Source: Pseudomonas alkylphenolica (GTDB lineage Bacteria > Pseudomonadota > Gammaproteobacteria > Pseudomonadales > Pseudomonadaceae). Taken from it: 64,000 nucleotides of DNA. Below are positions 52,610-61,874 of this stretch, one piece after another. The DNA lies in assembly GCF_004025535.1 (NCBI RefSeq), contig NZ_QJRG01000048.1, positions 64,933 to 128,932 of the forward strand, written 5' to 3'. The position numbers were made by a program, and so were the translations under genes. Position 1 is the stretch's first letter, and every line of letters begins with the position of its first letter. The notes beneath the pieces were generated by a model. It was not told where the DNA came from and made no database searches. It saw only the letters and a list, made by a program, of their open reading frames with translations.

Positions 52610-54588
52610 CGCACACTCCTTGAACCCAGGTCGGACGCTTGTTGGGCGGTAGCGGGCAGCACCCGCAAACTGGTGTAGTTCTTCTCGGCAAAGGCACTGC
52701 CCAGCGACGGCGCCTGTACATGCACGTACCAGGCACCGGCTTCGGCCAGCTCCAACTGTGCTTCGTAGACGCCATCGCCCACTTCATGCACGCGACTGTC
52801 GCGGGCTTGTGACGAGGGTGCCAGGAAGTAGCGCACGCTCAGGTCCTTGATGCCGTTGCGCGGAGTGCCGTTGCCTTCGACGATGCGAAAACGCGCGGTG
52901 TAGGTACTGCCCTGCAGGACCATCTTGGGGTCGAGCATGAATTCGACCTGTGGCGTTTGCCGGTGCTTCGCGGTCGGCGACACCGCCACTTCAGTGCTGA
53001 AGCAATGGATGATCTGCGGTTGATTGAGCAGGAAGGCGACATCAAAGGTACCCGCCGCTGGCAGTTTGATGGTCGAGCTGTACACCCCGGGCGACACCTC
53101 GCGCAGGCTGCGGTCGATCACCAGTGCCGCACGGGCGTTGTGCCCGCGGTTGGCGTAGCCGGACATCGGTGCGTTCATGCCTTCGGCATAAAAGTAGGTG
53201 GTGTTGTCGACCGGGTTGACCACAAACACCGAGTTCTCGTCACGGGCTACTGTCAGGCCCTGGGCCAACGGCAGGTCGCCCGCCTGGCGCGGCGCCGCCG
53301 GCCCGGCTTCAAAACCCTGGACAATCGGCTGACGGCCTTCGCCCAGGCTGCTCAGGTTGATCATGGTGACCTTCGGTGAGGCCAGGCCGCGCACATAGGC
53401 ATAGGCTTTGGTGAAGGTCAGCTGGTAGGGTTCGGCAGCGACCGGCAAGCTGTGGATCAGCTGGTCGGTACTGGCGTCGATCACCAGCGCCTGGCTTTCC
53501 AGGGTGTTGAGCACAATGCCAAAGCGCCCGTCGCCGCTGAAGCGCATCGGTCCAAGGCCCTGATGGCCCTGGATGGTGTGCCGCAGTTCATGGTTGCGGG
53601 CATCGATCACGCTGATGCTGCCTTCGCGGCCATCGGCTACATACACTGCCTGCGACAACGCCGAGTACGCCACCGACAACGGATGCGGGCCGACCTTGAG
53701 CGTTTTAACCAGGCGCATTTCGCTGGCATCGATGACGCTCAGGGTACCGCTGTCGCGGTTGCTGACATAGGCGTAGCGGGAATCGGCACTGAAGGCGATT
53801 TCGTGATGGCCGGTGCCGGTGGCAAAAAACTTCAGGGTCTTGCGGCTGGGCACATCGATCACGGTGACGCCGCTGTGCGCCGGATCGCTGGCATTGTTAC
53901 CCACCCACAGCAGGCGCTGGTCCGGTTGCAGGGCAACCCGCAACGGCTGCTTGCCGGCGTTGATGTTGGTCACGCGCTGAAAGGTCGCGGTGTCGATCAA
54001 CGCCACTTCACCGCGCTCAGGCATCGACACGAACACCTGCTTGTCGTCACTGCTGGCGACCCAGTCCATGGGCACGCCGGGCAGTTCAATGCGCGCCAGG
54101 GTGCTTGTAACGCCACCTACCGAGACATTCGGGTCGATCACGGTAAGGCTGGCATCCTTGTTCAGCACCAGCAGGAAGTAGCTGTTGAGATCCAGCAAAG
54201 GCCGCGCGCCAATACTGCTTTTGAGAAACAACGCCACCCGCGCCTTGCAGCTCTTGTTGCGGTCTTTGGCCGCATCGCCGCTCAGCGCCGGGTCCAGCCA
54301 GGCGCCGGGCGACACCCCCGACAGTGGCTGGCCGCTGTTCTGGTCGGTGACCTTGAAACGGACGCTGGCGAATGCCCCCTCCGTCAGCACCCCGTCACTG
54401 CCCAGTGGCCGCGCCTCGAACTCGACCGTGACGCCGTCACGGCTGAGTCGGTGCAGGCCCTGTGGATCGCTCTCGACAGCCACCTCGCCGCGTGGGTCGC
54501 ACCACAGGCTCTCGTAGCTGATACCCAGGCCCATCAGGGTCAACCCTGCCATCAAGCCCAGGTACAGCGGTCGATTCTTCTTGTTCAT
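52606..54588 (-). CDS. Exported beta-propeller (YncE-like) protein of the oxidase unit
   Basis: A 660-residue protein with an N-terminal membrane anchor or signal (about 7-24). Next is an immunoglobulin/YtkA-like domain to about 130 with SVRFKVTDQNSGQPLSGV, a YncE-type seven-blade propeller from about 130 to 440 (VFVSMPERGEVALIDTATFQRV, AYVSNRDSGTLSVIDASEMRLVKTLKVG, VYVADGREGSISVIDARN) and a second YtkA-like domain at the C-terminus (YTARFRIVEGNGTPRNGI). It may act as redox or docking partner of the oxidase. Exact function unknown. Confidence 0.8.
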   Translation of the reverse strand: MNKKNRPLYLGLMAGLTLMGLGISYESLWCDPRGEVAVESDPQGLHRLSRDGVTVEFEARPLGSDGVLTEGAFASVRFKVTDQNSGQPLSGVSPGAWLDPALSGDAAKDRNKSCKARVALFLKSSIGARPLLDLNSYFLLVLNKDASLTVIDPNVSVGGVTSTLARIELPGVPMDWVASSDDKQVFVSMPERGEVALIDTATFQRVTNINAGKQPLRVALQPDQRLLWVGNNASDPAHSGVTVIDVPSRKTLKFFATGTGHHEIAFSADSRYAYVSNRDSGTLSVIDASEMRLVKTLKVGPHPLSVAYSALSQAVYVADGREGSISVIDARNHELRHTIQGHQGLGPMRFSGDGRFGIVLNTLESQALVIDASTDQLIHSLPVAAEPYQLTFTKAYAYVRGLASPKVTMINLSSLGEGRQPIVQGFEAGPAAPRQAGDLPLAQGLTVARDENSVFVVNPVDNTTYFYAEGMNAPMSGYANRGHNARAALVIDRSLREVSPGVYSSTIKLPAAGTFDVAFLLNQPQIIHCFSTEVAVSPTAKHRQTPQVEFMLDPKMVLQGSTYTARFRIVEGNGTPRNGIKDLSVRYFLAPSSQARDSRVHEVGDGVYEAQLELAEAGAWYVHVQAPSLGSAFAEKNYTSLRVLPATAQQASDLGSRSVR

Positions 54589-54606
54589 GACACTCCCCCT
54601 ATTCCC

Positions 54607-57600
54607 TTACTGCGCTGGCGGTGTAGTCGGCGGTGTTTCGTCCGTTACTCGCAAGATGCCCCACAGGCCCGAGGCATTGCCGTAGGCGGCGTAGTCACGG
54701 AACAGGTAGTCACCCGGTACCGCATTGCCGCCACCGGCGCTGGGCACCATGAAGCTGAAGTGCGCAGCCGGCAGCACGCTCTCCTGGGCGCCGATGTACA
54801 TGGCCTGCGGGTTGTAGCCGAAGCGCACCGAGCCAATGCCGGGCTGGGCCATGGGGTAACCGCTGACATCGGACTTCTCGGGCAGGAAGTTATGCAGCGG
54901 CCACAGGTGGCCATCGAGCTGGAAGGTGGTGCCGCGGCTGCCACCGGTTGGCATCAGCACATGGGTCCGCAGTGCCTGGCCGGGTTTGGCCCACAGCACC
55001 GGCGTTTGTGGATCGCCGCCAACCAGCGCGTTGCTGTAGGCCATGTGGGCGTTGGGAATATCCGCCCAACCGTTGCCATCGGCGTGGCCGAACGGTGCGT
55101 TCGGTGCAACGCCGAAGCGGTACCACAGCGGCTCGGTCTTGTAGTTGATGGCCATGTTGGAGTTGTCTTGCGGGTCGGTCGGCACGCCGTTGCCTTCGGC
55201 AGCGATGCCCTCCACAGGTCGACCGTTGGCCCAACGGGTGTTCAAGGCCTTCTGGAACACCAGGGCAAAGTCGCGGTAAGCGTTGGTGCCCGGTACCTGA
55301 ACAGTGGCCGAGGCACGGCTGGCGGTGTCCTCCGTCCAGGTTGCGGTTTGCGGCAGAATGCTCATGGCGCCGACCAGGCCTTTTTGCGGTTGCTTGATCA
55401 CATCCGCGGGGGTCAGGTTCAGGCCGCCAAACTCGATGGCCGTGGTGTTGATGTTGTCCACCGAGCGGCCGGTTTGCGTGACCGGTTTGCCTTCGCGCTC
55501 CAGGTGCCCGGCGTAGTACTGGTAGACCTTGCTTGGGTACGCACCGCTGCTGCCGGTACGCGGTGGCACGGTTTGCACCGGGTTCAGGCCGACGTTGACA
55601 CCGTCCGACTTGGTGATGTCGTAGGCCAGCAACTGCGCATGCAGGCCGACATGGCTGGATGGACGCATCAGGTTGTTGTTGAAGGTGGTAGCGCCCTCGC
55701 TGTCATTGCGGTTGCGTTTGACCATGCCATGCATCACCGCCGTACTGGCCAGGTCCGGCATGACCATGGGCAGGCGGTTCTCCAGGGTCACGCTCAGGCA
55801 GTCACCGGCTGCAGCGCGCAGCACCAGCGGCTCGACCGGTACACCGGGCTTGAGTTTGCCGGTAATCGGATCAAGGTCGCTTTTGCGCACGTAGAGCACC
55901 GCGGTCGGGTCGTGCAGCGGCCCGCTCTGACCGCCGATGGTGAAGGTTTCGCCATCCTCCGGATCGGTCACCGTCACCTGCGGGATGTTCACTGCACGGC
56001 TGTTGTAGACCAGGGTACCGCCGTTGGCCTTGAGCGGACCGCCGACGTGCTGGCCGACGCCTGCCGGGTCGTTGATGCTCAGGTTGAGCGGGTTGCTGAG
56101 GATGTCGTTGGCCAGGGCCGCGACAATCTCATAGCTGCGCTTGACCGTGGCACGGGTACCGATGCCGTTGGGGTTGGCAGTAAAGCGTGGGCAGATACCG
56201 TCGAATGCCACGGTATTGCGTGCCGCCATGGGTTGCGGGTTGTTCGGCAAGGCGAACAGGTCGGTGCGGCTGTTGGTGTAGTTGCGCATGATGCCCCACA
56301 GGCCGTTCCAGTAGCCCTCAAGCGACGCGTCCAGGGAGTATAGATAGTCACCATTGGGTGCCGAGGCGCTGGAAATCATCGACACCGGCGCCATGAACCC
56401 CAGTTGTTCGGAGATGCCGACCATCTGCGAAGCTTTCCACCCCGAGTTCGAGCTGTTGCCAAAACCCGAGCCGTTCTGCAGCCACTTGACGCCGTGCAAC
56501 GTCACGTTGTGTTCCTCTTCATGGCCACCGGCGTGCATCCGCAGGCGCACGTTGTCACCGGAGTAGGTGCGCAACATCGGCGTGAACGGGTCGCCCGGCT
56601 CACCACCGCCCTTGTTGATGTGCGGTGGGAACAAGGTGGTGCCACCGGTAGGGCCGACGGCCGAAGTGATCGCCTGTGGCGCCAGATTCAGGGCAGGAAT
56701 CGCCCGGTCGATTCGGCTTTGCATGGCGTACGCCAGGTCGCCGGCCATGCCGTCGGCCTGCATCCCGCGCTTGCCGTCAGGCCCGACCCGGTTGGGGTCG
56801 TAGACCCGCAGTGCCAATGGCTCGTTACGGTAGTTGACGACGAACATGCCAGGGTCATCCACGGAAATCGCCTGTGGGCACGGCCGGCTCGGGCACGACG
56901 GCATCAAGCCGCCGCGGGCCTCGGTGACCGCCTCGAGCAGGCTCTCGGCTTCTTTGCGCACTGGCGGGTTGATGGCGTAACGGAAGCTGTCTGCCGTTGC
57001 CGGGAACGCCTGGGCATTAGGCACGCCATCCGGGCCTGCGCCGACATACACGCCCGCCTCGTAGGCATGCTGGAAGTCGCTGTACTCCAGGAAGAACTCG
57101 CGGTAGCTGTCGTTACGACCGTCGCCATCGAGGTCACCGGTCTTGACCACGGCTTGCCAGGAGGTTGGCCCGCCGTCTTGACGCAGCGCGGTGTTGTACA
57201 GTTGCTCACCGGTTTCTGCGTGGTACCAGGTCGACCCTGCCGGTTCTGCCAGCACGGTGGCGTACAGGCCCAGTTGCTGGTGCGTCGATGGGCCAAGGTG
57301 GTCGTGGGTAAAGATGGTGCCCAGGCCGCGGTCGACGTTGTTGACGTTGACCACCGGGTCTGCGAACCAGCGCTGCATCGCCGTGCGGGCGCCCATCCAG
57401 TCGGCGCGCCCGAAGCGGCCGAAGAACGGATGCGCCTTGGCCACCGGACACTCTGCAGTGCCTTCACGCGGGTCGCCGCTCTGGCATTCGTTGAACTCGC
57501 GAATGGCATGAATGCGCTCAACCACGGTGCCGGGCGAGAGGATGCCGTCTTCGTAGTTCCAGCCGTTGGCCGAACCGTCGGCAGCGGTGAGGTCCCACTT

Positions 57601-60465
57601 GGGCAGGTGGATGTGCTGGCCGATCACATCGGTCGGCGTGCGCACCTGGTAGTCATCCATCTCGTAGTACGACGGAATCAGGTTGGTGTGCTGGTACATC
57701 ACGCAGTCGAAGGTGTTCATGCGCATCACCAGTGGCTCAGGTGGGCGCTGCTTGTTGATCACCGGCCAGACGTCTTCCCAGAGGGCAATGATGCGCGCCT
57801 GCGGGAAGTGGTAGCCGACCTTGTTGTACACCGCGTCGAACTGGATGTTTGCACCTTTGTAGATGCGCGGGCGGTCGGCGGTGAAGGTCGAGGAACCGGT
57901 GAAGGTCATGCCGTCCAGGCGTTCGCCACTGTTGAACTCACCGGTGCCGGCCGCCGAGGTCAGGCGCTTGGCACGGTCGTCCATGCAGGGCTCGTAGTAC
58001 GGTGCGCCGGCCGTTGGCAGCGCGCCGTTGGTACGGAAGTTTCGCGCCACCAGTTGCTTGCCCGGCAACACGGCATAGCTTGGGTGCTCAAGCTTGGAGT
58101 GGAAGCTCATGGCCGCCTGTTCGACGTCCGTGCCCTCTTCGGGCAGGAACACCGCCTTGGCTTTGGTAACCTGCTTGGAGAAGTCCAGCGCAGTGGTGGT
58201 CACATCCGCTTCACCGCCATCGGCCACACCTTGCAGTGCATGCCGCGGCAGCCCGCCATCCCAGCCGCCGACCTGAGTCGGATCAAGGTTGGCCCACAGG
58301 GCATTGCCACTGTTTTTAAGTTGCTGCGCCTTGGTCGGGTCGAGCATGTCCAGCGGTGGGGTTGGCGGACGTTGGCCCACGGTGCTTTCAATGCCGCCGA
58401 TCCAGAACGGATAACCGGGGTTTTTCAGGGTGCCGTCGGCATTGCGGTTGGCTTCACTGCGGTCCACCAGGGCGACCGAGCCTATCGCGCGAGGCGCGGC
58501 TTCATGATGACCGCTGTCATCATCACCTTCCTCCTCATCGTCATCATCCTGTTCAGCCACCAGCGTTTCCGAGAGTTTCGGAATCACCGCCACTTTGCCC
58601 GGCATCGGCGCCATGGCTTTGCCTGGCAGCGGTACGACCGCCGGAATCGGTGTACCGGCGATGATCTCGCCGTCCGGCAAGGCACGTGCGCCCGACGCCG
58701 GTTTACCGTTACGCAGGGCAAAAGGCGTGGTGTGGTAGCCGTCCTGGCCTTGGCCGGATACTTCCAGACGCGTGCCTTCTTCGAACACATCGTGCACCCG
58801 CCACATAGTCCACATGCCTTGGGCAAAGTGCGGGTAGAAGTGGCAGTGATAGATCGCATCGCCCGCTACCCGGTTACGGTTGCCCGAACCACCGTTAGCG
58901 ATTTCGTATGTATAGCCGGCACCCGGGCCAATGCCCTGGGCATCGACATAGTCGGAATTGTCGTCATTGGGGTTGAACAGCCATTGGTGGCCGTGCAGGT
59001 GGAAGATGTGCTGTTCGTGGCCGTTGTGGGTATTGCGGAATTTGACGAAGTCACCAATGTAGCTGTGGTTGACGTTGGACGGCTCGGCCGGGAACAGTGC
59101 CATGGTGGCTTTGACCCCGACCTGATCGGCCGAAGGCGTTTCCCCGGGACGAATGTTCTCGAGCCCGACGTTGGCAGGCACATCCACCAGCATCGCCACG
59201 TCACCCACGGTGTGCGAGCTGAGGAAGAACTCTTCATAAGAGCAGGACAGGCAGTCATGCATCGGCCCGACACCCAGGCGGTTGGCGATCACCTCGGCGC
59301 CCATGCCGCCAGAGCCGTAGTTGATCATGAACGAGTCGCGGGTCGGCTCCAGTACATGCCCCATCACCGGGTCCGCCCAATAGCCGGGGAAGGCCTGGGT
59401 GACAGCTACCTCGTCGGTGAATTGCGAGGCAAAGTCGCGGAACGGCTCCAGCCGGTTGGGCAGTGCCGGGTTGCGTTTGCCGATGCTTTCCAGCGGATAG
59501 GTGGAAGGCGGGAAGCTACCGTCAGCATTGGAGCCCATGACCACCGCATCGGATTCGCTGGAGATGATCTCGTTGCCATCGACCATGGCAATGATCGGCG
59601 TACCGGCCTTGCCTTCACGCAACCAGGGTTCGCGCTGCGGATAGCGCGCCTGGTAATCGACTATCGGCTGTCCGGTCGGTGCACGGCCAGTGGTGCTCAG
59701 GCGCATCTCTTCTTCGGTCAGGGTGTTGCGGTAGGTGCGCCCACCTTTGGGGACCACCACCATTTGCCCGAACAGACCATTGGCAACGTTACCCGCGGCG
59801 CCTTCGCCACCAAAGGTGGCGCCACGGCTGGAGACGGCAAAGGCACCTTCGCGTTCGGCATACAGGGTGTAGGAGCGTGTGCCTCCCGGGGCCACCAGGT
59901 AGTTGCTGTTGCGCCCGGTATTGGCAGCAATGTCACCAATGCTGTTGACCGCCTGCATGCCGTTAACCTGAAAGCCGACGTGGCGGTCGGTGACCTGGTC
60001 GTCGACCACTTCACCTTCCTGGCCACCTACCTCGACTTCCTCTGCGCCCTCCTCTTCGCCCTCTGCTTCGATCTCCTCACCGGTATCGTTGGAGTGATTC
60101 GGGTTGGCCTGATAGGCCAGCAGGTTCTGCAGGTTGACGGTCAGGCAATCGCCGGCCGCCACCCGCAGCACAATGGGTCGCGGGCGCTTGTCCGGGCGCA
60201 AGGTGACCTTGCCCGGTACGGCGGCCCCGCCATTGGCCAGCGACACCTGATGCTCGTCGACCACATCGCGACTCAAGGCGAACATCATGCCGTTGGCATT
60301 CTGCGCACCGAGGCGGTTGAACATCAGTGGCTGGTCCAGCGCCACCACGTTGGCCACCAGATTACGCTCGCAGCGTACGGCAGCTTCACCCTCCGACTGC
60401 CACACAAAGGTGACGGCAGAGATCAGCATTGAAGTCAGGACGGAGCCTTTGATTGGTGTCATCAT
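54607..60465 (-). CDS. Giant multicopper oxidase, MnxG/McoA-like (probable Mn(II) oxidase)
   Basis: This 1952-residue exported protein has a signal peptide (to GEAA near 28) and several cupredoxin domains. Copper-binding motifs include HLHGHQW (489-495), HCHFYPHFAQGMW (from 540; type 1 site), THDHLGPSTHQ, QHIHLPKWD and HAGGHEEEHNVTLHGVKW. The size and motif set match the giant oxidases MnxG and McoA of P. putida GB-1, which oxidise Mn(II) to Mn oxide. Two acidic insertions stand out (130-156 and 638-650). The ATG at 60465 follows GAGG; 60462 is an alternative. It heads a five-gene unit with copper chaperones. Mn as substrate is inferred. Confidence 0.9.
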   Translation of the reverse strand: MMTPIKGSVLTSMLISAVTFVWQSEGEAAVRCERNLVANVVALDQPLMFNRLGAQNANGMMFALSRDVVDEHQVSLANGGAAVPGKVTLRPDKRPRPIVLRVAAGDCLTVNLQNLLAYQANPNHSNDTGEEIEAEGEEEGAEEVEVGGQEGEVVDDQVTDRHVGFQVNGMQAVNSIGDIAANTGRNSNYLVAPGGTRSYTLYAEREGAFAVSSRGATFGGEGAAGNVANGLFGQMVVVPKGGRTYRNTLTEEEMRLSTTGRAPTGQPIVDYQARYPQREPWLREGKAGTPIIAMVDGNEIISSESDAVVMGSNADGSFPPSTYPLESIGKRNPALPNRLEPFRDFASQFTDEVAVTQAFPGYWADPVMGHVLEPTRDSFMINYGSGGMGAEVIANRLGVGPMHDCLSCSYEEFFLSSHTVGDVAMLVDVPANVGLENIRPGETPSADQVGVKATMALFPAEPSNVNHSYIGDFVKFRNTHNGHEQHIFHLHGHQWLFNPNDDNSDYVDAQGIGPGAGYTYEIANGGSGNRNRVAGDAIYHCHFYPHFAQGMWTMWRVHDVFEEGTRLEVSGQGQDGYHTTPFALRNGKPASGARALPDGEIIAGTPIPAVVPLPGKAMAPMPGKVAVIPKLSETLVAEQDDDDEEEGDDDSGHHEAAPRAIGSVALVDRSEANRNADGTLKNPGYPFWIGGIESTVGQRPPTPPLDMLDPTKAQQLKNSGNALWANLDPTQVGGWDGGLPRHALQGVADGGEADVTTTALDFSKQVTKAKAVFLPEEGTDVEQAAMSFHSKLEHPSYAVLPGKQLVARNFRTNGALPTAGAPYYEPCMDDRAKRLTSAAGTGEFNSGERLDGMTFTGSSTFTADRPRIYKGANIQFDAVYNKVGYHFPQARIIALWEDVWPVINKQRPPEPLVMRMNTFDCVMYQHTNLIPSYYEMDDYQVRTPTDVIGQHIHLPKWDLTAADGSANGWNYEDGILSPGTVVERIHAIREFNECQSGDPREGTAECPVAKAHPFFGRFGRADWMGARTAMQRWFADPVVNVNNVDRGLGTIFTHDHLGPSTHQQLGLYATVLAEPAGSTWYHAETGEQLYNTALRQDGGPTSWQAVVKTGDLDGDGRNDSYREFFLEYSDFQHAYEAGVYVGAGPDGVPNAQAFPATADSFRYAINPPVRKEAESLLEAVTEARGGLMPSCPSRPCPQAISVDDPGMFVVNYRNEPLALRVYDPNRVGPDGKRGMQADGMAGDLAYAMQSRIDRAIPALNLAPQAITSAVGPTGGTTLFPPHINKGGGEPGDPFTPMLRTYSGDNVRLRMHAGGHEEEHNVTLHGVKWLQNGSGFGNSSNSGWKASQMVGISEQLGFMAPVSMISSASAPNGDYLYSLDASLEGYWNGLWGIMRNYTNSRTDLFALPNNPQPMAARNTVAFDGICPRFTANPNGIGTRATVKRSYEIVAALANDILSNPLNLSINDPAGVGQHVGGPLKANGGTLVYNSRAVNIPQVTVTDPEDGETFTIGGQSGPLHDPTAVLYVRKSDLDPITGKLKPGVPVEPLVLRAAAGDCLSVTLENRLPMVMPDLASTAVMHGMVKRNRNDSEGATTFNNNLMRPSSHVGLHAQLLAYDITKSDGVNVGLNPVQTVPPRTGSSGAYPSKVYQYYAGHLEREGKPVTQTGRSVDNINTTAIEFGGLNLTPADVIKQPQKGLVGAMSILPQTATWTEDTASRASATVQVPGTNAYRDFALVFQKALNTRWANGRPVEGIAAEGNGVPTDPQDNSNMAINYKTEPLWYRFGVAPNAPFGHADGNGWADIPNAHMAYSNALVGGDPQTPVLWAKPGQALRTHVLMPTGGSRGTTFQLDGHLWPLHNFLPEKSDVSGYPMAQPGIGSVRFGYNPQAMYIGAQESVLPAAHFSFMVPSAGGGNAVPGDYLFRDYAAYGNASGLWGILRVTDETPPTTPPAQ

Positions 60466-60505
60466 GGCGTGCCTCTGGTGATGCCGGGAACTTTGGAGGG
60501 GCTGC

Positions 60506-60521
60506 AGCAAGCCCCGTGCCA
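60506..60521 (-). promoter_or_regulatory. Consensus sigma-54 promoter of the multicopper oxidase unit
   Basis: Minus strand TGGCACG-GGGC-TTGCT is a full match to the -24/-12 consensus, with GG and GC 10 bases apart. It lies 41 bases before the oxidase start codon; transcription should begin near 60494. Confidence 0.9.
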
Positions 60522-60574
60522 GTCTTTTTTGTTGTTTTAAATCAGTCAGTTAGGGGTGTTAATGAATCTCAATT

Positions 60575-60609
60575 GGGGGTTATCCCCCGAAATTCCCCAG
60601 TATTCGGGG
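60575..60609. promoter_or_regulatory. CCCC-N7-GGGG palindrome cluster upstream of the oxidase promoter
   Basis: GGGGG-TTAT-CCCCC occupies 60575-60588 and CCCC-AGTATTC-GGGG 60595-60609 (minus strand CCCC-GAATACT-GGGG). The cluster is 55-90 bases upstream of the consensus sigma-54 promoter and matches the sites at 49041-49099 and 61283-61297. Confidence 0.65.
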
Positions 60610-60656
60610 GCGGCCCCGTAGCTGTCCCCATTACCCGCACCCGCCAATACCCCCGA

Positions 60657-61259
60657 TCACAGCGGCGCATCCATTGCCAGCCCCTGTAACCGCCGATACT
60701 GGCGCAACACCTTGGGCACATAGCGCTGCGTCTCGGCATAAGGCGGAACTGCGCCGCGGCGCATGACTGCGTCGGGGCCGGCGTTGTAGGCCGCCACTGC
60801 CAGGGTGATGTCGTTGTCGAACATCGTCAGCATGCGCTTGAGGTAGCGCGCCCCGCCCTGGACATTCGAGGCCGGGTCCAGTGAATTCTTCACCCCGAGC
60901 TCGCGCGCGGTCCCCGGCATCAACTGCATCAGCCCCACCGCGCCACTCGCCGACCGCGCGTTGGGGTTGTAGCGCGACTCCGCCTGAATCACCGCATGCA
61001 GCAGCGCTGCCGGTAAATCGTTGGCCTCGGCTGCCTCTGCCACCAGCTCGGCATAGGGCATGCCGGTGATCAGTTGCGGCTGGTCAGCATTGCCCAGGCT
61101 GGCAACGGGTTCACTGACCACCCGCTGATAGGTCCGTCCGGGTCGATGAACGTTGGACAGCACATAGCTGCCGTCAGCCTTTACCGAGATGTACACATCA
61201 GCTTCGACCGGGCCTGTACAGGCCAGGCACGCAAACAATCCTGCAGTAAGCCAGCGCAT
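60657..61259 (-). CDS. Lytic transglycosylase (SLT family), periplasmic
   Basis: A 200-residue exported protein with a short signal peptide (to VEAD near 21), an N-terminal SH3-like/DUF4124-like stretch (VYISVKADGSYVLSNVHRPGRTYQRV) and an SLT domain. The catalytic Glu is in AVIQAESRYNPNARS near 93-107; GLMQLMPGTARELGV and AVAAYNAGPDAV follow. It cuts peptidoglycan glycan strands, probably to let the secretion apparatus pass. It lies between the oxidase unit and the divergent gspG. GGAGGG precedes the ATG at 61259. Confidence 0.9.
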   Translation of the reverse strand: MRWLTAGLFACLACTGPVEADVYISVKADGSYVLSNVHRPGRTYQRVVSEPVASLGNADQPQLITGMPYAELVAEAAEANDLPAALLHAVIQAESRYNPNARSASGAVGLMQLMPGTARELGVKNSLDPASNVQGGARYLKRMLTMFDNDITLAVAAYNAGPDAVMRRGAVPPYAETQRYVPKVLRQYRRLQGLAMDAPL

Positions 61260-61282
61260 AGTGCCGCCCTCCCCGTTGCGTC

Positions 61283-61297
61283 CCCCGAAAAGTGGGG
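61283..61297. promoter_or_regulatory. CCCC-N7-GGGG palindrome between transglycosylase and gspG
   Basis: CCCC-GAAAAGT-GGGG matches the sites upstream of the oxidase and T2SS/csg promoters. It is followed by the palindrome GGGGCATATGCCCC (61294-61307). Confidence 0.55.
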
Positions 61298-61333
61298 CAT
61301 ATGCCCCGATTGCCGAGGCTTTTGAGCTATGAC

Positions 61334-61348
61334 GCAAGCACTGTGCCG
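61334..61348 (-). promoter_or_regulatory. Putative sigma-54 promoter of the transglycosylase gene
   Basis: Minus strand CGGCAC-AGTGC-TTGC has GG and GC 10 bases apart and a perfect -12 box. It would drive the transglycosylase gene with a leader of about 60 bases that contains the palindromes at 61283-61307. Confidence 0.55.
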
Positions 61349-61436
61349 CCTTGCCGGGCGCGTGGCGCAAAGGCTTGAGGCAGACGCGCACGGCATTTGC
61401 ATAAAGCCCTGCAGGCGCACAACGGAGGGCCTGGGC

Positions 61437-61859
61437 ATGAACAACATAAAACGTTCGCAACGGGGATTCACTTTGCTCGAACTGCTGGTGGTGTTGGTGG
61501 TGCTGGGCCTTTTGGCCGGGATCGTTGCCCCCAAGTATTTCAGCCAGCTGGGCCGCTCTGAGGCCAAGGTGGCACGGGCGCAGATCGAAGGCCTGAGCAA
61601 GGCCCTTGACCTGTACCGGCTGGAAGTGGGGCATTACCCCAATACTGAGCAAGGCCTGCAGGCACTGGTGACGGCCCCCAGTGACGAAGCACGCTGGTCC
61701 GGGCCCTACTTGCAGAAAAAAGTCCCCCAGGACCCGTGGGGGCGTAACTACATCTACCGCCAACCCGGTGAAAACGGCGAGTACGACCTGCTGTCCATGG
61801 GCAAAGACGGTCAACCTGGCGGCGATGGCGAGAATGCCGAGGTCACCAGCTGGCAGTAA
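61437..61859 (+). CDS. gspG: Major pseudopilin GspG
   Basis: A 140-residue major pseudopilin of type II secretion. The short leader MNNIKRSQRG precedes FTLLELLVVLVVLGLLAGIVAP (Glu5 present), followed by the GspG signature LEVGHYPNTEQGLQALV and QDPWGRNYIYRQPGENGEYDLLSMGKDGQPGGDGENAEV, which includes the calcium-binding C-terminal loop. GGAGGG precedes the ATG at 61437. It is co-directional with gspF, 15 bases apart, and opposite in strand to the rest of the T2SS-like genes. Confidence 0.94.
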   Translation: MNNIKRSQRGFTLLELLVVLVVLGLLAGIVAPKYFSQLGRSEAKVARAQIEGLSKALDLYRLEVGHYPNTEQGLQALVTAPSDEARWSGPYLQKKVPQDPWGRNYIYRQPGENGEYDLLSMGKDGQPGGDGENAEVTSWQ

Positions 61860-61874
61860 ACGGAGGATCAGCAC

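Noticed and set aside
56404..60432. 1342-codon plus-strand open frame
   Set aside because: Antisense to the multicopper oxidase, with no recognisable domain; a by-product of GC-rich codon usage. The same holds for the plus-strand frame at 53452-56343.
61360..61420. A sigma-54 promoter for gspG on the plus strand
   Set aside because: TGGCGC followed by CTTGA has the wrong spacing (no GG-N10-GC), and no other candidate was found.
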